DNA of 64,000 nucleotides from the NCBI GenBank assembly GCA_030263295.1, contig SZOS01000001.1, forward strand, positions 1 through 64,000, in the 5' to 3' direction. Of this stretch, positions 50,724-58,961 are shown one piece after another (the stretch's first letter is position 1; each line of letters begins with the position of its first letter). This DNA comes from Dokdonella_A sp014338185 (GTDB lineage Bacteria > Pseudomonadota > Gammaproteobacteria > Xanthomonadales > Rhodanobacteraceae). A program made the translations under genes and the position numbers. The notes below the pieces were generated by a model, which saw only the letters and a program-made list of their open reading frames with translations, did no database searches and was not told the origin of the DNA.

Positions 50724-52208
50724 ATGGCCACCACCACCGCGACGCCTTCCGCACCGCCGCAATTTCCGCAAGTACTCGGCCATCCACGCCCGCTGTGGAT
50801 GTTGTTCATGGCCGAGTTCTGGGAGCGTTTTGCGTACTACGGCATGCGCGCACTGCTTGCGGTGTATGTCGCCGCGCAGTTCTTTGCGCATTTGCCCGAG
50901 GGCGAAGCCAAGACCCAGGCGTCATTGGTCTATGGCGGCTACACCTCGCTCGTGTATGCCACCGGTGTCATCGGCGGCATGATCGCGGATCGGTACCTGG
51001 GTTATCAGCGCTCGATCATTCTGGGTGGCCTGATCATGGCCGCCGGCTTGTTCCTGCTGTTGCTGCCGGAACTGCACTGGTTCCTGATCGGCCTGGCGGT
51101 GATCGTGGCCGGCAACGGCCTGTTCAAGCCCAACATCTCGACCATGATCGGCAAGCTCTACGGCCCCAACGACGTACGGCGGGATTCGGGCTTCACCATC
51201 TTCTACATGGGCATCAATGCCGGTGCGTTCTTCGCGCCGATCGTATGCGGCAGCTGGATTGGCGCGCATTACGGCTATCAGTATGGCTTCCTTGCGGCTG
51301 CGCTCGGCATGATCCTCGGCGTGATGGTGTTCCAGTTCCGCAAGGGCATGTTGCAGGACGTCGGTCGGGCGCCGGCCGGACGGGAGGGGATCGGCCCGAT
51401 CCTCACGGTGCTCGCTGGCGCGGCCGTGATGGTGCCGGTCATCTATTTCCTGCTGAGCAAGAGCGATGTGCTCGGCGTAATCCTGCTGGGCGTGTTTGCC
51501 GTGCTTGCGGCCTACCTGATCTGGTCCGGGTTCAGCCAGGACCGGGTGCAGGGGCAGAAATACGTGGCGATGTTCATCCTGTTCAGCGCCAACATCCTGT
51601 TCTGGTCCCTGTTCGAGCAGGCAGGCGCGTCGCTCAACTTCCTCGCCGAGGAGTACGTGAGCGCGCCCTTCCACTTCACGTTGTTCCAGTCGGCCAACCC
51701 GATGTTCATCCTGCTGCTGGCGCCGTTGTTCGCAATGATGTGGCCGAAGCTGGAGAAGGTGGGCATGAACCCGTCGATCCCGCGCAAGTTCGCGATTGCG
51801 TTGATCGGCCTCGCGGCCGGGTTCGCCCTGCTCGTGTTTGCGATCAAGACGATGGCGGGCGCCGACGGGAAGATCGGCTGGTACTGGCTCCTGGGCCTGT
51901 ACTTCCTGCACACGGCGGCCGAGTTGTGCCTGTCGCCGATCGGGTTGTCCATGGTCACCAAGCTTGCAGCGCCGCGCAACGTGGGCTTGTCGATGGGCGG
52001 CTGGTTCCTGGCCACGGCCGTGGCCAATTACCTGGCCGGACGGATCTCGGCCATCGCCTCGGGCGGCGGCCATGGCGAGCACGTGGCCAGTTCGTTGGCG
52101 CAGTATGCGGCGACCTTCACTTGGCTGATTTGGGCGGGGCTCGCGGTGGGCGCGGTGTTTTTCCTGCTTGCGCCGCTCATCAACCGCCTGATGCACGGCG
52201 TCAAGTAA
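50724..52208 (+). CDS. POT-family proton-coupled oligopeptide transporter
   Basis: 494 residues, about 14 hydrophobic helices. The proton-coupling motif E-x-x-E-R-F is present as EFWERFAYYGMRALL in TM1, followed by GGMIADRYLGYQRSI and FYMGINAGAFFAP, the PTR2 signature region. Inner-membrane uptake of di- and tripeptides. The start at 50724 follows GGGGAA. Not obviously linked to neighbours; the S9 prolyl peptidase of this window could supply peptides. Confidence 0.94.
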   Translation: MATTTATPSAPPQFPQVLGHPRPLWMLFMAEFWERFAYYGMRALLAVYVAAQFFAHLPEGEAKTQASLVYGGYTSLVYATGVIGGMIADRYLGYQRSIILGGLIMAAGLFLLLLPELHWFLIGLAVIVAGNGLFKPNISTMIGKLYGPNDVRRDSGFTIFYMGINAGAFFAPIVCGSWIGAHYGYQYGFLAAALGMILGVMVFQFRKGMLQDVGRAPAGREGIGPILTVLAGAAVMVPVIYFLLSKSDVLGVILLGVFAVLAAYLIWSGFSQDRVQGQKYVAMFILFSANILFWSLFEQAGASLNFLAEEYVSAPFHFTLFQSANPMFILLLAPLFAMMWPKLEKVGMNPSIPRKFAIALIGLAAGFALLVFAIKTMAGADGKIGWYWLLGLYFLHTAAELCLSPIGLSMVTKLAAPRNVGLSMGGWFLATAVANYLAGRISAIASGGGHGEHVASSLAQYAATFTWLIWAGLAVGAVFFLLAPLINRLMHGVK

Positions 52209-52228
52209 GGGCGGCGCCGCGCGAGTGC

Positions 52229-52274
52229 GTGGACCGGGTGCGAACGTGCCCGGGCCACGAGCGCCGCGGGCGCT
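52229..52274. terminator. Tandem hairpins between convergent genes
   Basis: GTGGACCGGG (52229-52238) pairs with CCCGGGCCAC (52249-52258) with one mismatch, and AGCGCC (52260-52265) with GGCGCT (52269-52274). They lie in the 78-bp gap between the POT transporter and the convergent agaZ-like gene, a likely bidirectional terminator without U tracts. Confidence 0.5.
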
Positions 52275-52286
52275 GCGCGATGGCGC

Positions 52287-53582
52287 TCAGCGCGGCGCGG
52301 CGTTGGCGCTGCAGGCGCGCGCGTACGGCGCGAGGCAGCCCGCGATGTGGTGGCGCACCAGCGCCAGCGGCTCGGTGTCGAGTCCGCGATCGACCACCGC
52401 GCGATGCGCGTCGGGCAGGAACTGGCTGAGCAGGGTCAGGGGCGGTGGCGTCGCGCGCAGGTTCGCGACCAGGCGCTCGACCGCCGCGCGCACCTGCACA
52501 TCACCCCAGTAGTAGCGGCAGCGGTCGCTCAGTGCATAGCGGCGCAGCAGGCGCAGCTCGGCCGCATCGCCCTGGTAGTGCCGCCGCCAGTGGCGCGGCT
52601 CCTCGCACATGCGCCGGTCGAGCACCTCGGGCAGCTGCGAGCACTGCGCCGATGGCAGCCATTCGGCCTCGATCGCGGCGAGCGCGAACAGCGCCTCGCG
52701 CAAAGCGAAGGTCGCGGCCGGACCGACCTTGAGGATTGCGAAATGGTCGCGCACGAGTTCGTGCAACGCCCGTTCGCGTTGGTAGTCGGTGGAGTGGGCC
52801 TCGAACACGATGCGCGGCTGCGCCTCCAGCCACTGCGACAGTGCGCGTGCCGCGGCAGGCGCATAGTGCTGCACGCTGCTGTGGTCGAAGTCCACGCCCG
52901 GCTGCACCACCAGCGCGATCACGCGCTGCCACGCGCCGTCGAGCCCGGCGCGTGCGAACACCTCGCGATGCACCTCGAGCGTGGCCGCGGCCGCAGCCGG
53001 CTGCGTCACCGCGACGCCGCCCTGCAACGAGGCTTCGCCGCCCGGAATCGGCACTTCGGTGCCGATCACGTACAGCGGGGGCGGCAACCCGGCCGCGGCC
53101 GCGGCCTGTTCGGCCACCTGCGCGAGTTCGGCGGCGCGCGCGGCCACGGTTGCATCGGGCAGCGGCGTCGGATCGCCCGCGCAGGACATGCTGCAGTCGA
53201 GGTGGATCTTGTGGAAGCCGGCGCTTGCGTAGGCGGCGATCAGGTCGCGCGCATGAGCCATAGCGGTCGCTGGCGCCTGCGCCTGCCATGCATTGGGCCC
53301 GAGGTGGTCGCCGCCGAGCACCAGGCGCGTGCGGTCGAAGCCGTGCTCGTCGGCAAGCGCCCACAGCCAGTCGCGGAACTGCGCCGGTTGCATGCCGGTG
53401 TAGCCGCCGAACTGGTCGACCTGGTTGGAGGTGGCCTCGACCAGCAGCGGCGTGTCGTGACGCTGCGCCACGTCCATCGCGGCGCGCAGCACCTGCGAAT
53501 GGCTCGAGCACACGCTGTACACGCCGCTGCGCTCGCCATTGCGGTGGCGCTGGAGCAGGGTCTGGATCGGTGAAGGCGTCAT
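52287..53582 (-). CDS. GatZ/KbaZ/AgaZ-family tagatose-phosphate pathway protein
   Basis: 431 residues of the GatZ/KbaZ family: SGVYSVCSSHSQVLRAAM, VEATSNQVDQFGGYTGM, VLGGDHLGPNAW, HLDCSMSCAGDP and VFEAHSTDYQ. These proteins were described as the non-catalytic subunit of tagatose-bisphosphate aldolase and, for AgaZ, proposed to be tagatose-6-phosphate kinases. The start at 53582 has GAGG 8 nt upstream; the ATG six bases earlier has poor spacing. Last gene of an agaS-ROK-agaZ unit, so it probably acts on tagatose-6-phosphate from galactosamine. No AgaY/KbaY aldolase is present. Confidence 0.85.
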   Translation of the reverse strand: MTPSPIQTLLQRHRNGERSGVYSVCSSHSQVLRAAMDVAQRHDTPLLVEATSNQVDQFGGYTGMQPAQFRDWLWALADEHGFDRTRLVLGGDHLGPNAWQAQAPATAMAHARDLIAAYASAGFHKIHLDCSMSCAGDPTPLPDATVAARAAELAQVAEQAAAAAGLPPPLYVIGTEVPIPGGEASLQGGVAVTQPAAAAATLEVHREVFARAGLDGAWQRVIALVVQPGVDFDHSSVQHYAPAAARALSQWLEAQPRIVFEAHSTDYQRERALHELVRDHFAILKVGPAATFALREALFALAAIEAEWLPSAQCSQLPEVLDRRMCEEPRHWRRHYQGDAAELRLLRRYALSDRCRYYWGDVQVRAAVERLVANLRATPPPLTLLSQFLPDAHRAVVDRGLDTEPLALVRHHIAGCLAPYARACSANAAPR

Positions 53583-53649
53583 CGGCATGGCCTCGCGAAG
53601 GATGGAAGTCGGATCACCCGCGCCGGCAGCGCATCGCGCGGCGCGGCGC

Positions 53650-54597
53650 TCAGTGTGCCGGGCCCAGCTGGCGGGCGAGCAGCGCGGCGCCGCGCGCGCC
53701 ACCCGCGGCGCCAAAACGCGGCGGCAGGATCGGCGGCACGCGCGCGCCCGCGAACAGGTGGGCGCCCACCGCGGCGGGCAGCTGCGTGTACAGCGCGGCG
53801 TGCTGCGACAGGCCACCGCCGAGCACGATGCGGTGCGGGTCGAAACCGAGCACGAGCGCCGCCAGCGCGTGGCCAAGCAGGTCCAGGTGCACCGCGCACG
53901 CGCGTTGGGCGAGGGCATCGCCTTGCCGGGCGAGTTCGAGCACCGTGCCGGCGTTGGTGGCGCTGCCGCCAAGCAGGCGCTGCAACTGGGCCAGTCCGCT
54001 GCCCGACACGTAGCGTTCGAAGCAGCCTTGCAGGCCGCAGGCGCAGCCGAGCAGCGGCAGCTCGTATTGCTGCAGCAGGCGTGCCGGCAGCGACCAGTGG
54101 CCCCATTCGCTGACGAAGCCGTTGTAGCCGCCCACGAGACGGCCGTCGATGCAATAGCCGCCACTGGCACCGGTGCCGAGGATCACGCCGAGCATGCTGG
54201 GTGCACCATCGCCCGCGCCATCGCTGGCTTCCGACAGCGCGAAGCATTGGCAGTCGTTGCCGAATGCGAGCGGGCGCGCGAGCCGCGTGGTGAGGTCGGC
54301 AGCCAGCGGCCGGCCCGACAACGCGGGCACGTTGGAACTCAGTTGCAGGCCGCTGTCGCGATCGCGCACGCCCGGCAGGCCGATGCCGAGGCCGCTGCTG
54401 CGCCGGCCCAGTTCGCGCTCGCCGGCCTCGACCAGGCCGGCCACGGCCTCGATGAACGCCGGATAGTCGTGCTGCGGGGTGTCGATGCGCTGGCGCAACA
54501 CGCAGTCGAAGCCGGCGTCGAACGCGGCCAGTTCGATCTTGGTGCCGCCGATGTCGAGCCCGCACCAGACCTGCGTGTCGTTCGCGGGCTCAGCCAT
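53650..54597 (-). CDS. ROK-family amino-sugar kinase
   Basis: 315 residues. ATP-binding GLDIGGTKIE (13-22), LGIGLPGVRD, FGNDCQCFALSEA (catalytic Asp of the ND-x-x-C-FA motif), LGTGASGGYCIDG and the zinc site C-x-C-G-L-x-G-C-x-E (CACGLQGCFERYVSG). NagK/AgaK-like. It overlaps agaS by 8 bp. In this context the likely reaction is phosphorylation of N-acetylgalactosamine (or GlcNAc). Substrate choice is an inference from the neighbours. Confidence 0.88.
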   Translation of the reverse strand: MAEPANDTQVWCGLDIGGTKIELAAFDAGFDCVLRQRIDTPQHDYPAFIEAVAGLVEAGERELGRRSSGLGIGLPGVRDRDSGLQLSSNVPALSGRPLAADLTTRLARPLAFGNDCQCFALSEASDGAGDGAPSMLGVILGTGASGGYCIDGRLVGGYNGFVSEWGHWSLPARLLQQYELPLLGCACGLQGCFERYVSGSGLAQLQRLLGGSATNAGTVLELARQGDALAQRACAVHLDLLGHALAALVLGFDPHRIVLGGGLSQHAALYTQLPAAVGAHLFAGARVPPILPPRFGAAGGARGAALLARQLGPAH

Positions 54598-55699
54598 GGT
54601 GGATGGTCACGCCCTGCACCACGCGATTGACGGTGCCATCGGGAAACGGATTGTCGGGGTCCAGGCCCAGGTCCTGCGAGCGCAGCAGCGCCAGGCGCTG
54701 GGCAAAGCCCAGCCACAGCGGCGCGAGCCAGGGGTCGGGCCACGCGGGCACGTCGAGGGTGAGATCGTCGGCATGGTCGTCGGTGCCGCGCGGCCCCACC
54801 GCGATGACCTTGCCGGCCACGCCGTCGCGGCGCAGCTCATGCAGCAGGTCCTGCTCGTAGCGCCGCGCGAGCGGCTCGGCGCTGCGCAGCACGACGACGA
54901 GCGTGTCGCGATCGAGCAGCGACTTGGGTCCGTGGCGGAAGCCGAGCGGGGTATTGGCGCTGGCGACCACGCGCCCGGCGCTGAGCTCGAGCAGCTTGAG
55001 CGCGGCCTCGCGGGCGAGCGCTTCGGCCGGACCGCTGCCCAGGTACACCACGCGTGCATGGGCTTGCCGCGCCAGTGCGGCGAGCGCGTCCTGCCAGCTG
55101 GCCAGCGCGTGCTCGCCCAGTTCGGCCAGTTGCTGCAGGCGCTGCACGCGCTGCGGCCAAGGCTCGCGTCCGAACACGCACAGCGCCGCGAGCAGCATGC
55201 AGGTGAGGCTGCCGGTCATGGCGAAGCCGCGGTCGCAGCTGGCCGGCGGCATGAGCAGCGTGCAGGTGTCGCTGCGGCCGCGGCCGCGACGCGCGAGCTC
55301 GCCCTCGCCATTGCAGGTGATGTCGAGGAAACGCGCATGCGCCACGCCCGCGCGCACGAGTTCCACCGCGGCGAGGCTTTCGGGGCTGGAGCCGCTGCGC
55401 GCGAAGGACACCAGCAGGGTCGGCCGCGTGCGTTGCAGGTACAGCGCGGGATGGCTGAGCAGGCTCGTGGTGTGCAGCGCGCGTGCGCGCACGGGCCAGT
55501 GGGCGGCCACGGTGTCGGCCACCATCTCGGCGATGAAGCCGGAACTGCCCGCGCCGGTGAACACGACCTCGCGCAGCGGATCGCCGAGCCAGTCGCCCAG
55601 TGCCGCATCCAGTGGCCCGGCCTCGGCCGCCAGCCGTGTCGCCAGTTCGCGCCACAGCGAGGGTTGCTGGCGGATTTCGCGGATCGTGTGCTCGGACAT
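54590..55699 (-). CDS. agaS: AgaS-type SIS-domain sugar isomerase/deaminase
   Basis: 369 residues with two SIS domains: EVVFTGAGSSGFIAEMVAD (~45-62), SFARSGSSPESLAAVEL (~100-116), VVYLGSGPAEALAREAALK and TPLGFRHGPKSLL. The start MSEHTIREIRQQPSLW at 55699 is typical. AgaS converts galactosamine-6-phosphate to tagatose-6-phosphate plus ammonia. First gene of the unit. A deacetylase (AgaA/NagA) expected between kinase and AgaS steps is not encoded here. Confidence 0.86.
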   Translation of the reverse strand: MSEHTIREIRQQPSLWRELATRLAAEAGPLDAALGDWLGDPLREVVFTGAGSSGFIAEMVADTVAAHWPVRARALHTTSLLSHPALYLQRTRPTLLVSFARSGSSPESLAAVELVRAGVAHARFLDITCNGEGELARRGRGRSDTCTLLMPPASCDRGFAMTGSLTCMLLAALCVFGREPWPQRVQRLQQLAELGEHALASWQDALAALARQAHARVVYLGSGPAEALAREAALKLLELSAGRVVASANTPLGFRHGPKSLLDRDTLVVVLRSAEPLARRYEQDLLHELRRDGVAGKVIAVGPRGTDDHADDLTLDVPAWPDPWLAPLWLGFAQRLALLRSQDLGLDPDNPFPDGTVNRVVQGVTIHHG

Positions 55700-55726
55700 G
55701 GCGCGGGCGGGTCGGAAAACGAGCGC

Positions 55727-55744
55727 GCGCGCCTGCAGGCGCGC
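55727..55744. promoter_or_regulatory. 18-bp perfect palindrome upstream of agaS
   Basis: GCGCGCCTGCAGGCGCGC, 28 bp before the agaS start in the 196-bp divergent region shared with the GH109-type gene. A TTGACA hexamer lies on the minus strand at 55792-55797 but without a good -10. Possibly an operator or leader hairpin. No regulator gene is in the cluster. Confidence 0.35.
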
Positions 55745-55895
55745 ACGCTGGCGTGGCAACGGGCGGCCACGGTGGGCGTTGGTCCGGCAAATGTCAACCG
55801 CGCCGCATTGTCGGGTGGCGGCGTTTGCTGCCATGCTTGACCACCGCGATCGCGCGCGGGATGGGCCCGCCGCCGCTGCTTGAGCGAGGTGTGCG

Positions 55896-57260
55896 ATGAA
55901 CCGCCGCGAATTCCTGTTGACCGCTTCGGCCGCCGGCCTGGCCATGGCCGGCACCACCGCCGCGCCCGCGTGGGCACGGCGCGGCGAGCGCGTGCGGGTG
56001 GCGATGATCGGCACCGGCCTGCGCGGGCAGTCGCAGCTGGGCCCGCTGCTCAGTCGCGACGACGTCGAACTGGTCGCGATCTGTGACACGCAGCAGGTCA
56101 TGCTCGACCACGCCCTGCGCATCATCGCCAAGGCCGGTCGGCGCAAGCCGCGCGTGGTCGGCGGCAATGGTGACGTCAATGCCTGGAAGAAGCTGCTCGA
56201 TCCCAAGGCGATCGACGCGGTGTTCATCGTGACACCGTGGGAGTGGCACGCGCCGATGGCGATCGCGGCGATGCAGGCGAAGGTCGCGGTCGCCTGCGAA
56301 GTCGTCGCGGGCATCACGCTGCAGGACCATTGGGACGTGCTGCATACCCAGCAGCACACCGGCACGCCCTACATGCTGCTGGAGAACGTGTGCTATCGCC
56401 GTGATGTGCTCGCGGTGTTGCAGATGGTGCGCGCGGGCCTGTTCGGCGAACTGGTGCACCTGCAGGCCGGTTACCAGCACGACCTGCGCGGCGTGATGTT
56501 CAATTCGGGTGATCCCGACCAGCCCTACGACAGCGGGGTGGAATATGGCGCCAAGGGCTTTTCCGAGGCGCAGTGGCGCACCCAGCATTCGATCGACCGC
56601 AACGGCGATCTGTACCCGAGCCACGGCATCGGTCCGTGCGCGATGTACGTCAACATCAATCGTGGCAACCGCTTCACCCACATCAACGCCTTCGCCAGCA
56701 AGGCGCGCGGGCTGCATGACTACATCCTCAACCACCCCAAGGGCGGGCCCGACCATCCCAATGCCAAGCTCGTGTTCAAGCGTGGCGACCTGGTCACCAC
56801 CACGTTGCGTTGCGAGAACGGCGAGACGATCCTGCTGCAGCACGATGTGTCACTGCCGCGACCGTACTCGCTGGGCTTTCGCGTGCAGGGCACCGATGGC
56901 CTGTGGATGGACGTCAACAAGTCGATCCACATCGAGGGCAGGAGCCCGCCGCACAAGTGGGAGGACGCACAGAAGTATTTCGACGCCTGGGACCATCCGC
57001 TGTGGAAGAAGCATGCCGACAAGGCCGCCGGTGCCGGCCATGGCGGCATGGACTGGTTCGTCGTGCATGCCTTCATCGAGGCGCTCAAGGCGGGTGCGCC
57101 GATGCCGATCGACATCTACGATGCGGTGACCTGGAGCGCGATCACGCCGCTGTCGGAGAAGTCGATCGCCGCGGGCTACCAGACGCTCGAATTCCCCGAC
57201 TTCACCCACGGCGCGTGGCGCGGGCGCCAGCCGATCTTCGCGCTCGACGAGCGTTACTGA
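55896..57260 (+). CDS. GH109-type (Gfo/Idh/MocA-fold) glycosidase, probable alpha-N-acetylgalactosaminidase
   Basis: 454 residues. The twin-arginine signal MNRREFLLTASAAGLAMAG indicates export folded with its cofactor. A Rossmann motif (VAMIGTGLRGQ, ~35-45) and body motifs WEWHAPMAIAAM, ENVCYRRDVLAVLQMVR, GELVHLQAGYQHDLR, YPSHGIGPCAMYVNINRGNRF and GGMDWFVVHAF are characteristic of GH109 enzymes, which use NAD transiently to remove terminal alpha-GalNAc. Length matches. The divergent agaS-kinase-agaZ genes would consume the released GalNAc. RBS GAGG. Overlaps the convergent marR gene by 59 bp. Confidence 0.86.
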   Translation: MNRREFLLTASAAGLAMAGTTAAPAWARRGERVRVAMIGTGLRGQSQLGPLLSRDDVELVAICDTQQVMLDHALRIIAKAGRRKPRVVGGNGDVNAWKKLLDPKAIDAVFIVTPWEWHAPMAIAAMQAKVAVACEVVAGITLQDHWDVLHTQQHTGTPYMLLENVCYRRDVLAVLQMVRAGLFGELVHLQAGYQHDLRGVMFNSGDPDQPYDSGVEYGAKGFSEAQWRTQHSIDRNGDLYPSHGIGPCAMYVNINRGNRFTHINAFASKARGLHDYILNHPKGGPDHPNAKLVFKRGDLVTTTLRCENGETILLQHDVSLPRPYSLGFRVQGTDGLWMDVNKSIHIEGRSPPHKWEDAQKYFDAWDHPLWKKHADKAAGAGHGGMDWFVVHAFIEALKAGAPMPIDIYDAVTWSAITPLSEKSIAAGYQTLEFPDFTHGAWRGRQPIFALDERY

Positions 57261-57738
57261 GGCGTCGCGCGGGCACGCTCGCGGCCGCGTCCTCGGCGCG
57301 CAGTTCCAGCTCGTCGAGGCGGTCGAGCAGGCGGAACAGCAGCGCGCGCTCGCGGCGCGACATGCCGGCCAGGATCAATTCCTCGAACTGCAGCGCGAGC
57401 GGCACGATCCGCCTGTAGATGGCCCGTCCGGCCGCCGACAGGCGCAGTACCGAGCGGCGCCGGTCGTCGTCGGCGAATTCGCGAGTGAGCCGGCCCGCGT
57501 CGAGCAGGCGCGCCACCGCGCGGCTCACCGCCACCTTGTCCATCGCGGTGCGTTGCGCGACTTCGTTGGCCGATAGTTGCCGGTAGCGGCCCAACACCGC
57601 CATCACGCGCCATTCGGTCACCCCCAGGCCGAAGCGTTGCGAGTACTCGCGCGCGAGCGCATCGGAGCTGCGGTTGGCGAGCACGCTCAGGCGATAGGGC
57701 AGGAACTGCTGCAGGTCGAGGGTCGCGGGGTCGGGCAT
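57202..57738 (-). CDS. MarR-family regulator of the homogentisate operon
   Basis: 178 residues: an N-terminal dimer helix (LQQFLPYRLSVLANRSSDALAREY), winged helix-turn-helix (VTEWRVMAVLGRYRQLSANEVAQRTAMDKVAVSRAVARLLDAG) and wing EFADDDRRRSVLRLS. The C-terminal ~35 residues are Arg/Ala-rich and lie over the 3' end of the convergent glycosidase gene, a 59-bp overlap. Divergent from hppD, whose promoter carries a 14-bp dyad fitting a MarR dimer. It probably represses tyrosine degradation until an intermediate accumulates. Confidence 0.88.
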   Translation of the reverse strand: MPDPATLDLQQFLPYRLSVLANRSSDALAREYSQRFGLGVTEWRVMAVLGRYRQLSANEVAQRTAMDKVAVSRAVARLLDAGRLTREFADDDRRRSVLRLSAAGRAIYRRIVPLALQFEELILAGMSRRERALLFRLLDRLDELELRAEDAAASVPARRLSNARRARRSAGARATRRG

Positions 57739-57759
57739 GGCGGCATGTTGCACGGCGGC

Positions 57760-57789
57760 TTGAGATGGTTGCAAGTGCAACTATAGAAT
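57760..57789 (+). promoter_or_regulatory. hppD promoter with embedded MarR-like operator
   Basis: A -35 TTGAGA (57760-57765) and -10 TAGAAT (57784-57789), each 5/6 to consensus, are 18 bp apart. The spacer contains the perfect dyad GTTGCA-AG-TGCAAC (57768-57781), where a bound MarR dimer would block RNA polymerase. A GAGGAG ribosome-binding site (57805-57810) precedes the ATG at 57818. Confidence 0.7.
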
Positions 57790-57817
57790 CCACCTCCCGC
57801 TGTCGAGGAGTAGCCGC

Positions 57818-58915
57818 ATGAGCGCGCCAGCCAAAACCGGCATGCAGCCGACCACGTTCGAAAACCCGATGGGCATCGACGGCTTCGAGTTCGTCGAATA
57901 CACCGCGCCCAAGGACCAGCTGGGCCACCTGCATGACTACTTCCGCAAACTCGGTTTCGTGCAGGTGGCACGCCACAAGACCCGGCCGATCCATACCTAT
58001 CGGCAGGGCGACTGCACCTTCCTCGTCAACGAGGACCCCGATTCCTTCGCCGCGCGCTTTGCCGCCGAGCACGGGCCCAGCGCCTGCGGTTTCGCGGTGC
58101 GCATCAACAAGCTGGCCGAGTGGGCGCGTGTGCAGGCGCTCAAGAACGGCGCCGAGGCCTTCGATACCCGGGACGAGCTCACCAAGGCGGTGGCGGCGCC
58201 GGTGATCAAGGGCATCGGGGGTTGCATGCTGTACCTGGTCGACCGCTATGACGACAAGGGCACGATCCACGACCCCGACTACGAATACCTGCCCGGCGTG
58301 GACCTCATGCCCAAGGGCTTTGGCCTCACCTTCATCGATCACCTGACCCACAACCTGTATCAGGGCAACATGAACAAGTGGTCGGACTACTACGAGCGCC
58401 TGTTCAACTTCCGCGAAATCCGCTATTTCGACATCAAGGGCGCCAAGACCGGGCTGTTGTCGCGCGCGATGACCGCGCCCGACGGCATGGTGCGCATCCC
58501 GCTCAACGAGTCCTCCGACCCCAAGTCGCAGATCAACGAGTACCTGGACCAGTACAAGGGCGAGGGCATCCAGCACATCGCCTGCTTCACCAACGACATC
58601 TATGCCACGGTCGAGCAGATGCGCGCGGCCGGGATCACCTTCCTGCACACACCCGACACCTATTTCGACGTGGTCGACATGCGCATCCCCGACCACGGCG
58701 AGGACCTGCCGCGCCTGCGCAGGAACAGCATCCTCATCGACGCCGATCCGGAAACCAAGAAGCGCCTGCTGCTGCAGATCTTCACCGAGAACGCGCTCGG
58801 GCCGATCTTCTTCGAGATCATCCAGCGCAAGGGCAACGAAGGCTTCGGCGAAGGCAACTTCCAGGCGCTGTTCGAATCGATCGAGCGTGACCAGATGCGC
58901 CGCGGCGTGCTGTGA
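57818..58915 (+). CDS. hppD: 4-hydroxyphenylpyruvate dioxygenase
   Basis: 365-residue non-heme Fe(II) enzyme converting 4-hydroxyphenylpyruvate to homogentisate. N-terminal VOC domain (MGIDGFEFVEYTAPK...) and catalytic C-terminal domain with iron ligands in FIDHLTHNL (His), GIQHIACFTNDI (His) and GPIFFEIIQRKG (Glu), then GFGEGNFQALFESIERDQ. First gene of a tight tyrosine-catabolic operon. GAGGAG ribosome-binding site and clear promoter upstream. Confidence 0.97.
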   Translation: MSAPAKTGMQPTTFENPMGIDGFEFVEYTAPKDQLGHLHDYFRKLGFVQVARHKTRPIHTYRQGDCTFLVNEDPDSFAARFAAEHGPSACGFAVRINKLAEWARVQALKNGAEAFDTRDELTKAVAAPVIKGIGGCMLYLVDRYDDKGTIHDPDYEYLPGVDLMPKGFGLTFIDHLTHNLYQGNMNKWSDYYERLFNFREIRYFDIKGAKTGLLSRAMTAPDGMVRIPLNESSDPKSQINEYLDQYKGEGIQHIACFTNDIYATVEQMRAAGITFLHTPDTYFDVVDMRIPDHGEDLPRLRRNSILIDADPETKKRLLLQIFTENALGPIFFEIIQRKGNEGFGEGNFQALFESIERDQMRRGVL

Positions 58916-58961
58916 CGATCCACCGCCGGCGCGCGGCGCGCGGCATCGAGGAACCTGTCCC

